Positions 1 to 10,600 of a stretch of 64,000 nucleotides of DNA are shown piece after piece (the stretch's first letter is position 1; each line of letters opens with the position of its first letter). The stretch spans positions 124,001 to 188,000 of the forward strand of contig JAOTRX010000007.1 in NCBI GenBank assembly GCA_030247675.1, written 5' to 3'. The notes under the pieces were generated by a model. The model saw only the letters and a list, made by a program, of their open reading frames with translations, made no database searches and had not been told where the DNA came from. The position numbers and the translations under genes are program-made. Origin of the DNA: Desulforhopalus sp. Its GTDB lineage: Bacteria; Desulfobacterota; Desulfobulbia; Desulfobulbales; Desulfocapsaceae.

Positions 1-987
1 TAGGCCGGCGGCGATGCTTGTGAAGAAACGGTCTGCCTGACGTGGCGGCAGGGCATTATCGGCAAAGGCAAATTGCAGGCAGCCGTGGGTTTTGGCAAGA
101 GATTGTACCTCCTCCTTCATCCTGTCATCGTCTTTTGTCCGGTAATCCGGCCATTGGAGATTAAGATTGCAGAAGGAACAGCGATTCCACCAGCAGCCAC
201 GGGAGAACTCGATGGGCAGCACCGGAATAAACACCTGGTCAGGGAAAAGCTCGCGAACTTCCTGGAAATAGGGCGAAAAATTGGGAATTGGCAGATCATT
301 GAGGACTATTTTTTTTGACGAAACGGCGGGCAATCCCAGCGGCTGGCGGCTGAGAATTTCTTTTGCCAGGGTTTTCTCCTGGCCGTCAAGGTAGCGGCAG
401 AGATGGAGGAGAGATACCTCGCCTTCGCCATCTATGAGATAATCAATATCCCCGAATCTCTCGAAAAGTGATGTGCCGACGGCACCGGAGCACGAGGATC
501 CGCCAAAGACGATTGGCAGATGCGGAACCCTCTCCTTGAGTTTTGCGGCACAGTACAACGAAGGCAGGGTCTGGAAGAAACACACGGACATGCCGACCAT
601 TCTATAAGAGTGCCAGTCGGTCGTTGCGAGCCATTTTGCCGTACTGTCGGTAACCAGTTCAATTAATTCCTCGAAGTCCGCTATTTCCCGGTGCTTTTTT
701 CCGATACTTTGGTGAAAGAGGTGTTTTGCCTTGCCACCCATTTCGGGAAAGACAAGTGGCGCAAAGAGTGCCTCGCCTGCCCATCCGGAACGGGCAATGA
801 GCGTGTAGGTGTCGATGCCAATGGCCTTAGCGAGGTGGAGGTAGGGATGAAAACAGTCAGCAGTGCAGGTTGATTTCTCTTCCAGGTAAGCCTTCAGTGT
901 GGCCAGTTGCAGGGACGGCCGATTAAATATCGGCCAGGGCATGGAAACAAGGGCAAGCCTGAATGGGGTGGATGTGTCACCGGTCAT
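1..987 (-). CDS. RiPP-maturation-type radical SAM protein (C-terminus cut by window edge)
   Basis: Open frame from ATG at 987 running off the left edge (329 codons visible). The first ~200 residues resemble a degenerate cobalamin-binding/Rossmann segment (LALVSMPWPIFNRPSLQLA near the start, VFGGSSCSGAVG and DGEGEV further on). The radical SAM cluster motif is GCWWNRCSFC, with cysteines at residues 265, 270 and 273 (CX4CX2C). The GCWW signature is typical of the RiPP maturation radical SAM protein 1 / C-methyltransferase family, where the first two cysteines are spaced irregularly. ATG begins 1 base after the lolA stop, so it is probably co-transcribed with murI and lolA. No precursor peptide is visible in the window. 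The substrate is unknown; it could also be a B12-radical SAM enzyme with a non-peptide substrate. Confidence 0.75.
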   Translation of the reverse strand, partial: MTGDTSTPFRLALVSMPWPIFNRPSLQLATLKAYLEEKSTCTADCFHPYLHLAKAIGIDTYTLIARSGWAGEALFAPLVFPEMGGKAKHLFHQSIGKKHREIADFEELIELVTDSTAKWLATTDWHSYRMVGMSVCFFQTLPSLYCAAKLKERVPHLPIVFGGSSCSGAVGTSLFERFGDIDYLIDGEGEVSLLHLCRYLDGQEKTLAKEILSRQPLGLPAVSSKKIVLNDLPIPNFSPYFQEVRELFPDQVFIPVLPIEFSRGCWWNRCSFCNLNLQWPDYRTKDDDRMKEEVQSLAKTHGCLQFAFADNALPPRQADRFFTSIAAGL

Positions 988-988
988 C

Positions 989-1693
989 TTATTGGCGGAT
1001 GATCTCTGTTCCCGGCGGAGGGGCAAAGGTGAAGATGGCCTCGATTTCCTGCTGGGTCTTGTCGGTCATTGCTGTATCAACCTCAATGTCACTGAGATTT
1101 AGGACGGTGAGGGTGCCGAAATGATCACGGATCTTGATGCGGCGGATAAGTGAGCTTGCAGACACATAGAGATGGATATCCTGAACCTGGGAGTGCTGTG
1201 TCTTTGGAATAATCTTGATGACCTTGAATTCCATCTCGTTGGTGGATTGCTCATCCTCGTTGGCAGGACGGATGTGAAAATCCCGTGCGATATTCCCCCT
1301 GCCGGTAAAAAAGGCATAGGTTAGGTCGGTTTCAAGCTGTTCGGCCGGACTGATGATAAGTTGTTTGAGGTTGGCGAAATACATGGAAAAAGTAGTGCCG
1401 TCACTGATCAGTACCTGGTGTTCGGGGCTGGTGTAGTCCCAGCGCATCCGGGCCTTGCCGTTATCCTTCAAAAAGACCGCCCGGCCGGATCCCTGGCGCG
1501 GCCGTCCTGTCATTTCGCCTTGGATATCCTGGTAGAAATTAAAATTGAGACTCTTCATGGCGTCATAGCGAACCTGTAGCCGTGCGGCAATATCCTCGGG
1601 ATATTCAACAGGTGGTGCCTCGGCACGAACCATGGTGGTTGTGAAGGTTGCAATCAGGATAATAAGCTGGGTCAGGCGAGCAAGCATTGCCAT
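989..1693 (-). CDS. lolA: LolA-like outer-membrane lipoprotein carrier protein
   Basis: 234 residues from ATG 1693; an in-frame ATG two codons later is an alternative. This start avoids overlap with murI and has AAGGA just upstream. An N-terminal signal peptide (MLARLTQLIILIATFTTT, cut near VRAEA) sends it to the periplasm. The body carries LolA-like features: an early amphipathic helix (IAARLQVRYDAMKSLNFNF), then FLKDNGKARMRWDY, ISDGTTFSMYF and a C-terminal half of alternating strands ending in FTFAPPPGTEIIRQ. LolA proteins ferry lipoproteins from the LolCDE complex to the outer membrane. Some lolA-like proteins in this position serve other lipid-linked cargo, so the exact role is less sure than the fold. 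Confidence 0.8.
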   Translation of the reverse strand: MAMLARLTQLIILIATFTTTMVRAEAPPVEYPEDIAARLQVRYDAMKSLNFNFYQDIQGEMTGRPRQGSGRAVFLKDNGKARMRWDYTSPEHQVLISDGTTFSMYFANLKQLIISPAEQLETDLTYAFFTGRGNIARDFHIRPANEDEQSTNEMEFKVIKIIPKTQHSQVQDIHLYVSASSLIRRIKIRDHFGTLTVLNLSDIEVDTAMTDKTQQEIEAIFTFAPPPGTEIIRQ

Positions 1694-1700
1694 TGGGTCC

Positions 1701-2483
<783 letters not shown>

Positions 2484-2796
2484 GAAAATTTTAGAGTGTT
2501 AAGGTGGGTCCGGCTGCGGAGTGGACATGCAGTAGTCGGCAAAGGGCAACAAAGATAACGCGACAAACATAACAGAAAACCGGGAAGACAACAAGCGGAC
2601 AGCAGCAAGGGAATGCGGGAGATGGGTGTTTATAATACCGGTTGTTGTCTTACAATATATTGACAGATGATTTCATGAGAATTATTTTGCCTCCATCTCG
2701 CAAGGGATGGGAGTGGTTCTGAACACCGTGATTGGCGGGTATGTTCAGTTATATACAAGAGATAGCCAATTATTTAGCGCAATAGGTGGATAGGAT
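2484..2796. other. Intergenic region between divergent murI and fmdB-like gene
   Basis: 313 bases without a credible gene. The only element I can support is a promoter for the rightward gene, listed separately. The murI-proximal half is purine-rich and shows no clear hairpin. Confidence 0.6.
2660..2688 (+). promoter_or_regulatory. Predicted sigma-70 promoter of the FmdB-family gene
   Basis: TTGACA at 2660-2665, a 17-base spacer, then TATTTT at 2683-2688. This would give a leader of about 100 nt before the ATG at 2797, which is preceded by AGGTGGATAGGAT. Assigned by sequence match only. Confidence 0.55.
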
Positions 2797-3075
2797 ATGC
2801 CAGTTTACGAATACGAATGCAAGGAATGCAACAAGGTTTTCGAAGTTCAACAGAAGATGGCCGACCAGCCATTAAGCAACTGCCCCGAGTGCCAAGCGCC
2901 GGTCAAAAAACTCGTATCCATGAGTTCCTTTCAGTTACGCGGCGGCGGTTGGTACGCTGATGGCTATTCGTCCACTTCCGGCTCCGCCAAGCCTGCCCCA
3001 GCCGCTGCCAAGCCCGCCACGCCATGTCAGGCTGGTGCCGGGTGTGCCGGCTGTCCTGCTGCGGCCGGAGCTTGA
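2797..3075 (+). CDS. FmdB-family zinc ribbon protein
   Basis: 92 residues. The N-terminal 45 residues form the FmdB/CxxC_CxxC regulatory-type zinc ribbon: MPVYEYECKECNKVFE, then NCPECQAPVKKLVS. Cysteine pairs at about residues 8/11 and 29/32 would bind one zinc. The tail is rich in Ala/Pro/Lys and ends with a Cys-rich CQAGAGCAGCP segment, an odd addition that might bind a second metal or be disordered. FmdB proteins are named after a formamidase regulator, but their cellular role is mostly unknown. It is convergent with queA, with only 13 bases between the stops. Confidence 0.85.
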   Translation: MPVYEYECKECNKVFEVQQKMADQPLSNCPECQAPVKKLVSMSSFQLRGGGWYADGYSSTSGSAKPAPAAAKPATPCQAGAGCAGCPAAAGA

Positions 3076-3088
3076 TCCCTGCCGATCC

Positions 3089-4174
3089 TTACTTCGTTTG
3101 GCCGGAGATGATGGCCATCGCATCGCCATAAGAAAAGAATCGATAGCCCTCCTTGATCGCCGTTTGATAACAGTCAAGGAGGGTTTCTCTGCCGCACAAT
3201 GCCGCAACCAGGAACATCAATGATGAATCCGGCAGGTGGAAGTTGGTGATGAGATTATCGATCACCTTGAAACGGAATCCCGGATAGATATATAGGTTGC
3301 ACCAGCCGTTCTTGGCTTGCAATCGGCCGGATGCCTGCGCCGCATACTCCAGGGTCCGGACGCTGGTAGTGCCCACCGCCCAGATCTTTCCTCCTCTTTC
3401 TTTTGTAGCTTCCACAGCATGCACGGTCTGTTCGGGGATGCTGAAATATTCCTCATGAATGACATGGCGGGTGATATCTTCTTCCCTGACTGGAGCGAAG
3501 GTCCCGTAGCCGACATGCAGAGTTACCTGACCGATACGTGTGCCTTTTTTGCCGATTGCCTCCAGTAATTGGCCGGTAAAGTGCAGGCCGGCAGTGGGGG
3601 CGGCCACCGCTCCCGGGTGACTTGCGTAAACAGTCTGATAGCGGTGAACATCGTCGGCAGTGCAGCCTTCTTTCCTGGTTATGTACGGTGGCAGCGGTAC
3701 CTGGCCGCATGTGCCGAGGGTCTTCGTCAGTCCGGTTGCCGCATCAAAATGCAGTTGCAGTTTAACCTTGCCGTTTCCGAGGTCTTCGGTGATGGTGATA
3801 GTGAGGGCCGGATTGATAGTAATGCTTGTTCCCGGCTTGGGCCGCTTCGACGATTTGATCAGGGCGGAGGTTGTGGCTATTCCTTCCTCACCTTCTGCAA
3901 CATTTGGATATTCAAGCAAAAATACCTCTGTTTTGCCGCCGGACTGTTTCTGCCCGTGCAGTCTTGCCGGAAATACCTTGGTATTGTTGACGACCAACAT
4001 ATCCTCTGCGCCAATCAACTCAGTGAGATCACTAAAGCGCCGGTGAGTGAGGCTTCCATCTCTCTGGTCAAGGACCATCAATCGGGATTCGTCCCGCTTG
4101 TCGGCAGGGTGCTGGGCAATACAGTTTTCGGGAAGATGGTATCTGTAGGCAGTTAAGGAGTGGTCGTTATTCAT
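3089..4174 (-). CDS. queA: S-adenosylmethionine:tRNA ribosyltransferase-isomerase
   Basis: 361 residues, close to the family length. QueA transfers and isomerises the ribosyl group of SAM onto 7-aminomethyl-7-deazaguanine in tRNA to make epoxyqueuosine. Recognisable blocks are YHLPENCIAQHPADKRDESRL near the start, NNTKVFPARL, the PLPPYI motif, YQTVYASHPGAVAAPTAGLHF, HVGYGTFAPV, the long WAVGTTSVRTLEY segment and TNFHLPDSSLMFLVAA near the end. Monocistronic here; its 5' side faces mqnB divergently across about 220 bases. Confidence 0.96.
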   Translation of the reverse strand: MNNDHSLTAYRYHLPENCIAQHPADKRDESRLMVLDQRDGSLTHRRFSDLTELIGAEDMLVVNNTKVFPARLHGQKQSGGKTEVFLLEYPNVAEGEEGIATTSALIKSSKRPKPGTSITINPALTITITEDLGNGKVKLQLHFDAATGLTKTLGTCGQVPLPPYITRKEGCTADDVHRYQTVYASHPGAVAAPTAGLHFTGQLLEAIGKKGTRIGQVTLHVGYGTFAPVREEDITRHVIHEEYFSIPEQTVHAVEATKERGGKIWAVGTTSVRTLEYAAQASGRLQAKNGWCNLYIYPGFRFKVIDNLITNFHLPDSSLMFLVAALCGRETLLDCYQTAIKEGYRFFSYGDAMAIISGQTK

Positions 4175-4398
4175 GGTGGTACACGAAGGAAAAATGGCGT
4201 TCTGCGTATGGCGGGCGATGCAGAGAGTGAATTTATACGTTAAGATATCCCTCGTGATGAGGGATTCAATAACAGCTTTGAGTTAGTTGATCTTCCTCTT
4301 TTTGCATGCCGTGGTTGGCAGCTCATGGGGAAGTCATGTTGGTTCCTTTGTCGGACACTATTTCTAATTTTTAACATCGTAAAATTGACCTCCATACC

Positions 4399-5061
4399 AT
4401 GATCCTGGCCCTTGCCGCAACCCAAATAGAGATGCAGCCTTTTCTCCAGCAATGGCCTGGGGAAGTGCCACCATGCCTGACCTTGGAGACTGGCGTCGGG
4501 CCGACGGAAACCGCCGTTCGTCTGACCAGGTTTCTCTCCATCACCCAGAAGAAGGTGCATGCGGTGGTACATTTCGGTGTCGGTGGCGCGTATCTGCAGG
4601 CAAGTACCGAAGGCCAGCCGCAACTCCTCGATATCTGCCTTGCCGAGCAAGAGGTTTTCGGCGATCTCGGTATCTGCTTGCGGGATGGTGTTGATTATCT
4701 TCCCGCCGCACTCACCGGCGTGGTGGCGTTTCAGCTTGATACGGCCCTGCACAGGCAAGGTCGGCAAATTTTAGAAAGCCTTGGAATATCAACTTTTTCA
4801 GGTACTTTTATCACTGTCAATTCCATAACAGCCACCCGGCAGCGCGGGGCTATGTTGCAGCAGCGCTGGCAGGGACTATGCGAAAATATGGAGGGCGCGG
4901 CGGTGGCCAGGGTTTGCCGGGAGTTTTCCATCCCCTGTTTGGAGTTACGGGCTGTTTCCAACTTCGTTGAGGATCGCAACCCGGAAAAATGGCGGTTGCG
5001 CGAAGCCTGTCTGCGAGCGGCGGAAGGCGCTGCTCTTCTAATCAAAGGAATGTCCGTATGA
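4399..5061 (+). CDS. mqnB: Futalosine hydrolase
   Basis: 220 residues of the nucleoside phosphorylase/hydrolase fold. MqnB removes the base from futalosine in the futalosine route to menaquinone. Visible are ILALAATQIEMQPF at the start, the glycine-rich LETGVGPTETAVRL, HFGVGGAY, a central ITVNSITAT segment and the substrate-binding ENMEGAAVARVC with the conserved Met-Glu pair, followed by ELRAVSNFVEDRN. The last four bases overlap mqnD (ATGA), so translation is probably coupled. A menaquinone pathway of this kind fits an anaerobic respirer. Confidence 0.9.
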   Translation: MILALAATQIEMQPFLQQWPGEVPPCLTLETGVGPTETAVRLTRFLSITQKKVHAVVHFGVGGAYLQASTEGQPQLLDICLAEQEVFGDLGICLRDGVDYLPAALTGVVAFQLDTALHRQGRQILESLGISTFSGTFITVNSITATRQRGAMLQQRWQGLCENMEGAAVARVCREFSIPCLELRAVSNFVEDRNPEKWRLREACLRAAEGAALLIKGMSV

Positions 5062-5903
5062 CCACACCCCTTACTCTCGGCTATTCACCCTGCCCCAATG
5101 ATACCTTTATTTTTTACGCCCTGGTCCATGGCAAAATCCCCACCAAAGGAATCACCTTTTCCGAGCCTTTGTTGGAGGATGTCGAACAGTTGAATCAATG
5201 GGCCATGGCCAGCTGCCTTGATGTCACCAAGATGTCCTTTCATGCCTTTGGTCATGTTCAGGATGAATACTGTATCCTTGCGGCCGGCAGCGCCCTTGGC
5301 CGGGGGTGCGGGCCGTTGTTGATTGCCCGGCTGGATCTTGCGGCGGATACCCTGCGAGGCAAGCGGATTGCCATCCCCGGCAAGCTCACCACCGCCGCCT
5401 TGCTGCTGCAGTTGTTTTTGCCGGATTGTCTCGAATTGGTGGAGATGCGGTTTGATAGGATAATCGCTGCCGTTGCCAGCGGTGAGGTGGATGGTGGGGT
5501 GATTATCCACGAGTCCCGTTTTACCTACCAGGATACCGGTCTTGTCTGTATCCAGGATCTTGGCAGGTGGTGGGAAGAGAATTACGGCCTGCCTATTCCT
5601 CTTGGATGTATTGCGGCGCGGCGGAGCCTTGGGAAAGAGAAGATAGCGGCGATCAATCAGGCCATTCGAGAAAGTGTCGACTATGCCTTTTTGCACCCCG
5701 ATGAGTGTCTTCCCTATATTCGCAGTCGTAGCCAGGAGATGGCCCCGGATGTAGTGCAAAATCATATTGCCTTGTACGTTAATGATTTTTCAAGAGATCT
5801 TGGCGAAGAGGGCCTTGCCGCCATCAAGGCCTTCCTGGAGATGGGAAGAAGGGCTGGGATTTTGCCGCAAAGTAAGCGAAGCCTCAGCGAGGATGGGCTA
5901 TGA
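5058..5903 (+). CDS. mqnD: 1,4-dihydroxy-6-naphthoate synthase
   Basis: 281 residues from the ATG that overlaps the mqnB stop. The frame is open further upstream, but this start gives the conserved N-terminus (LTLGYSPCPNDTFIF). MqnD converts cyclic dehypoxanthinylfutalosine to 1,4-dihydroxy-6-naphthoate and has a periplasmic-binding-protein-like fold. Typical blocks are DVTKMSFHAFGHV, AGSALGRGCGPLLIA, GKRIAIPGKLTTAALLLQLF, GEVDGGVIIHESRFTY and the catalytic-histidine region around IIHE. The 3' end overlaps the next gene by ATGA. The mqnA and mqnC steps are not encoded in this window. Confidence 0.94.
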   Translation: MTTPLTLGYSPCPNDTFIFYALVHGKIPTKGITFSEPLLEDVEQLNQWAMASCLDVTKMSFHAFGHVQDEYCILAAGSALGRGCGPLLIARLDLAADTLRGKRIAIPGKLTTAALLLQLFLPDCLELVEMRFDRIIAAVASGEVDGGVIIHESRFTYQDTGLVCIQDLGRWWEENYGLPIPLGCIAARRSLGKEKIAAINQAIRESVDYAFLHPDECLPYIRSRSQEMAPDVVQNHIALYVNDFSRDLGEEGLAAIKAFLEMGRRAGILPQSKRSLSEDGL

Positions 5904-6865
5904 CTCACCGGAAGGAGGGGCAGGAAAAGGCCCAGGGACCTATTGTGACGGGTTTTTCCCGCCTGCCGATCTTCCGTGTTTGCGGTGGCAGCGATGCATC
6001 TCGCGGCGAATTTGTTCGTCGGCTGATGACCGAATTGCCTGCGCGAGCCCTGACCGGGTTTTTTTTGCGGCGAAGTGATGGCAATACCCCGTATACCCTG
6101 ACTTTACTTGCCAGGCGGTACGATCTGGTTCTTGTAAACAGTGACGTCGAGGCTGCCGATCAGCCGATAACTCTCGTTGCTTACGCTGAAAGAGATAATG
6201 GCGAGTCTCCGTGGTTGGTCAGTGAGGCGGAAGGGCTGCCCAGTCTATTGTCTCGATTTCTTGAAAAATTATCGGAGTGTTGTCTGCGTACCCCGGTTTG
6301 GGCTTGTGTGTTGATTGGCGGCAAGAGTTCGCGAATGGGCCGTCCCAAACATCTCATTAAGGATAAAGAGGGTAGGACCTGGTTGGAAAATACCATCGCC
6401 ACCCTGCGGCCTTTGGTTGACGGCATTGTCGTCTCCGGTGGCGGGGTGCTCCCCGAATCGCTCGCCGACACCCTGCGGTTACCCGATATTCCTGGTGTTT
6501 CCGGTCCGTTAACCGGAATACTGGCGGCGGGACGATGGCAGCCACTGGTGTCCTGGCTGCTGGTGGCCTGTGATATGCCGCAGGTTTCCGCCGAGGCGGT
6601 GACCTGGCTGCTGGCTGACCGCCGTCCTGGCTGCTGGGGGCGGGTGCCCAAATTTGCCGGCAATAAGCGCCTTGAACCATTGCTTGCCTGGTACGATTTT
6701 CGCTCGATGCTTCTCTTTGAGGAACAGCTGTATACCAGGAACCTGCGCATTGGCGAATCGGCCGGTGATTCGAGAATTGACCATCCGGTGATATCCGAAG
6801 AACTCTGTCGATCCTGGGAAAATATTAATACGCCCGAGCAGTTACAGAAGGTGCAAGAAAGGTAG
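5900..6865 (+). CDS. MobA-like molybdenum cofactor guanylyltransferase with N-terminal degenerate MobB-like domain
   Basis: 321 residues, longer than a plain MobA (~200). Residues ~130-321 are the nucleotidyltransferase: LIGGKSSRMGRPKHLI at the nucleotide site, SGPLTGILAA, the metal-site VACDMPQVS and the C-terminal NINTPEQLQ. Residues ~15-125 align by eye with MobB (FRVCGGSDASRGEFVRRL in the P-loop position, YDLVLVNSD in the Walker B position), but the GKT/GKS triplet is missing, so GTP binding by this half is doubtful. It would attach GMP to molybdopterin for molybdo/tungsto-enzymes. Start overlaps mqnD by 4 bases. A related CTP/GTP:sugar transferase role cannot be excluded. Confidence 0.82.
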   Translation: MTHRKEGQEKAQGPIVTGFSRLPIFRVCGGSDASRGEFVRRLMTELPARALTGFFLRRSDGNTPYTLTLLARRYDLVLVNSDVEAADQPITLVAYAERDNGESPWLVSEAEGLPSLLSRFLEKLSECCLRTPVWACVLIGGKSSRMGRPKHLIKDKEGRTWLENTIATLRPLVDGIVVSGGGVLPESLADTLRLPDIPGVSGPLTGILAAGRWQPLVSWLLVACDMPQVSAEAVTWLLADRRPGCWGRVPKFAGNKRLEPLLAWYDFRSMLLFEEQLYTRNLRIGESAGDSRIDHPVISEELCRSWENINTPEQLQKVQER

Positions 6866-6916
6866 GAAGAGCTGGCCTGTACCGGGTAATAGTCCCGGTT
6901 GAACCTCCGCAAGACG

Positions 6917-7315
6917 CTACGAGCCGTCGGATTCAGGCTCTTGTTCGCTGAAGTTTTTCATCACCACGCATTTTCTGCAAACCGCCATTTTCTTTTCCCA
7001 GGAAGTACAGACAGCACTTTCACAAATGGTGCCGCTGATAAACCAGCAGAACTGTCCAGAGGCAAATTCCCAGGCTGGGCACAGGTTTCTTTTCTCTTCC
7101 GGGCAGCTTCGCAGGTCCCAGCAGTTGGCATTATTCGTCTGGTGGTATTTTCTGGCGAGGAGGAAGACGAGCTGTCTCTCGACATGGACCGGTATAGTCC
7201 GCCAGCCCTGTTCATAGCTGCAGACGGCCTTGAGGGAGATGCCAAGGAGATTGGCAATCTCTTTCTGGGTCTTGTCCAGTTTTCTGCGGATGTCGAGGAA
7301 TTCCTTACTGTTCAT
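6917..7315 (-). CDS. HTH (XRE-like) regulator with two-CW cysteine domain
   Basis: 132 residues if started at ATG 7315 (an in-frame ATG at 7324 is equally possible; neither has a clear ribosome-binding site). Residues 1-55 are a compact helix-turn-helix of the XRE type: MNSKEFLDIRRKLDKTQKEI, LLGISLKAVCSYEQGWR. Residues ~62-120 are cysteine-rich with two Cys-Trp pairs (NCWDLRSCPEE and FCWFISGTIC), the two-CW arrangement thought to bind metal or a redox centre. It lies divergently from the PEP/pyruvate-binding gene and may sense redox state to control it; that is inference from position. Confidence 0.75.
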   Translation of the reverse strand: MNSKEFLDIRRKLDKTQKEIANLLGISLKAVCSYEQGWRTIPVHVERQLVFLLARKYHQTNNANCWDLRSCPEEKRNLCPAWEFASGQFCWFISGTICESAVCTSWEKKMAVCRKCVVMKNFSEQEPESDGS

Positions 7316-7619
7316 GAGCCACATGGGGGGAGTGAGGGCGGGTGCTCTTTTTGCGGCATAACCGCTTGAACCATCGCCTTGATGTGCCACACAGTAACAC
7401 ATGAGGAAGGTTGTATGCAAACAAAGAAAGGGCCACACTGTGGGCCGGTAAAATGGGGGCAGAGCAAAAAATAGCAGGCGGCGCTTGGAAATGGGAGGCT
7501 CTTGGGAAAAAGTTCGGACCATTTTCTTTTTGTGAAAACAAATATACAATATATCTACGGCTGACGACGGACTCTGCCGCAAGACTCGCACTTCATTTGC
7601 CACAGGGAAAGGGGCAGCC
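7316..7619. other. Intergenic region between divergent two-CW regulator and PEP-binding gene
   Basis: About 300 bases. The minus frame of the regulator stays open across it but shows no conserved extension, so I treat it as non-coding. The right end is AT-rich (7520-7560) and is a plausible promoter area for the rightward gene, but no hexamer pair is convincing. Confidence 0.5.
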
Positions 7620-10600
7620 ATGTTGCTTGATTCCAACGAGGTACTCGCCGATTTTGATCCGCACTTTAAAATCTTCCACGATCTCATGCCGTTTAAGGTG
7701 CAGGAGATTCTTCTCGTCTCCAGCCTCTATGATGCCTTTATCATGGAAGAAGACGGCAGCCTGGCAACCCGGCTTATCAATGAATACCATGGACTTAATC
7801 TCAGCAAACCTCCCAGAATTACCCGTGCCTCCACCGCAACCGAGGCCTTGAATCTTCTCGACAGGAAGAAGTTCGACCTCGTTATCACCATGCCCTATTT
7901 AGGGGGAATGGATGCCTTTGGCCTCGGGGCGGCTATCAAGAAGGTCAATCCTAATCTGCCGGTTATCCTTGTCGCCCACAATATTCGTTCGACCTTTCCG
8001 GAAAAGGTCGACAGCGGCTGGATCGACAAGATTTTTCTTTGGTGCTGTGAGGCCGACCTGTTGCTCGCCATTATTAAGAATGTCGAGGATCATCGAAATG
8101 TCGATGGTGACACGAAAAAGGCCATGGTCAGGGTTATTATCTATGTGGAGGATTCTCCTCTTTACCGCTCCCTTTTCCTTCCCCTCATCTACAGTGAGGT
8201 GGTGCGGCAAACCCAATCGGTGCTGGACGAAAGCCTCAATGAACGGCACCGGATTCTCCGCATGCGGGCCCGGCCGCGAATCCTCATGGCCACCAACTAT
8301 GAAGAGGCCATGGCCCTTTACCAGGCGTATAAACCCTACGTTTTTGGGGTAATTTCCGATGCCAGATTTCGCCGGAACGGGGTTTTGGATAATGAGGCCG
8401 GGATTAACTTTCTTCGTTTCGTCCGAAGTGAAATCGAGGACTTACCCCTTCTCATGGTCTCAACCGAAAATCGCAATCGCCGGTTGGCAGAGGTGATCCC
8501 GGCGATCTTTATCGATAAAAACTCTCCGACCATTAGAGATGAAGTGCATGGTTTTTTTCTCAAGCACCTGGGGTTCGGTGATTTCATTTTTCGTCTGCCC
8601 AATGAAACCGCTATCGGCTCGGCGGCAAATCTTCAGGAATTTGAAGAACAACTGCGGGTGATCCCAGAGGAATCGCTGCGATACCATACCCTTAGAAACC
8701 ATTTTTCCAACTGGGTCATGGCCAGGGCGGAGGTTACCCTGGCGCGCCGTCTTCATAAGGACTATGTGCTGAATATCGATAACCTGGCAAGTATCCGCGA
8801 AGATCTGATCTATAAGGTGCGCACCCTGCGAAAATTACGCCAGCAGGGGGTGGTGGCCAAGTTTTCCGCCGCGGACTATGATGAAGAGATCATGGATTTC
8901 GTGAAGATCGGCGGGGGATCGATGGGCGGCAAGGCGAGGGGGCTTGCCTTTATGTGGGCGTGTTTGCAGGGGGTGCAACGCAAGGATTCGGTATTAAGCA
9001 CCCATACGGTGACCATTCCTAAGACCTGTGTCATCACCGCCGACGGTTTTGATGCCTTTATAGAGGAGAATAACCTCAATATCAACCACTTGGTCCCAGA
9101 TGAGCAGGTTGCCGATATGTTTCTTGATGCACCCCTGCCCGCCTGGCTCAGACAGGAACTGCGGGCATTTCTTCAAAGGTTTGACAAACCCCTTTCCGTT
9201 CGTTCCTCTTCTCTTCTTGAAGACGGCCATTTTAGGCCATATGCCGGACTGTATTCCACCTATTTCCTGGCCAATAATCACCCTGATTTCAATGAGCGGC
9301 TGAGCCAACTGGAAAGCGCCGTCAAGCTTGTCTATGCCTCAACCTGGTTTGAGAACCCCATCGCCTTTACCCGGGTGGCCGGACGTGCCCGGGAAGACTC
9401 CATGGCGGTGATCATCCAACAGGTGGCCGGGGGCCATTATGGAGATTATTGGTATCCGGCGATCTCGGGAGTTGCCCAGTCGCGGAACTTTTATCCGGTA
9501 ATGGATATGCGTGCCGACGAGGGAATTGTCCATATCGCATTGGGAGTTGGCAAAACGGTTGTTGAAGGGGAAAAGTCATTGTGGTTTTCTCCGGCAAGGG
9601 CGCAGAAACTGGTACAGTTTGCAAGCGTCGACAATATGTTGAAATCCAGCCAGAGGCAATTTTACGCACTGGATATGACGCCAAAGGGCTGTCTGCAGCG
9701 GAAAAATGCCAACCTGGTGCTGCGCAATATTCAGGATGCGGAAGCGGAGATGCCGGTGACCATGCTCGCCTCGACCTACATTGCCGAGGAAGACAGGGTG
9801 CGGGATGCCAGCCTGCCGGGTCCGAAGATCATGACCTTTGCGCCGATTCTCAAATACTCCGGCTATCCGCTGCCAGAGATACTCAGCGAACTGCTGAAGA
9901 TCGGCAAGGCCGGTATGGGCGGGGAGGTTGAGATAGAATTTGCCGTACATCTCAACCGGGAATTGGGCAAATCGGTTTTGTATTTTTTGCAGATACGGCC
10001 GATGGTGACCGGTGGCGAGATGGCCGATGTGCAGATCAGCGATCATGAGGTGCAACAGGCCTTCTGTTTCGTCAGTACCTCGCTGGGTCATGGGTGTTAC
10101 ACAAATATTGCCGACATCATTTATGTTCGGCAGGATACCTTCGATATTGCCAGGACCCGGCAAATGGCCGAAGAAATTGGCGCGATGAATCGCAAACTCC
10201 GGCGCGACAAGACGCCGTTTCTGCTTATCGGTTCAGGCAGATGGGGGTCGGCTGATCCATTTTTGGGGATCCCGGTACAATGGGCCGACATCTCCGGAGT
10301 GGCAGCAATTATTGAGATCAGCGACAGCAAGATCAAGGCTGATCCTTCCCAGGGGACGCATTTCTTTCAAAATATTACTTCCCTCGGCATACCCTATCTG
10401 ACCTTGAATGAAAGTGTCAGCCGGGCAAAGGATCGGAGAACTGATTTCTTCGATTGGGCTTGGCTTCTCAGTCAACCCATAGAGGAAGAAAAAAAATATA
10501 TCCGCCACATCCGCCTCCGCCATCCCTTTATTCTGAAGTGTGACGGTATTCGCGCCGAGAGTGTGTTGTTGTGTCAGGACAAGAACTCCGCCGGAGAGGA

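Noticed and set aside
6881..6899. ACCGGG/CCCGGT hairpin after the mobA-like gene
   Set aside because: Six-base stem with no U-tract on either side; too weak to call a terminator.
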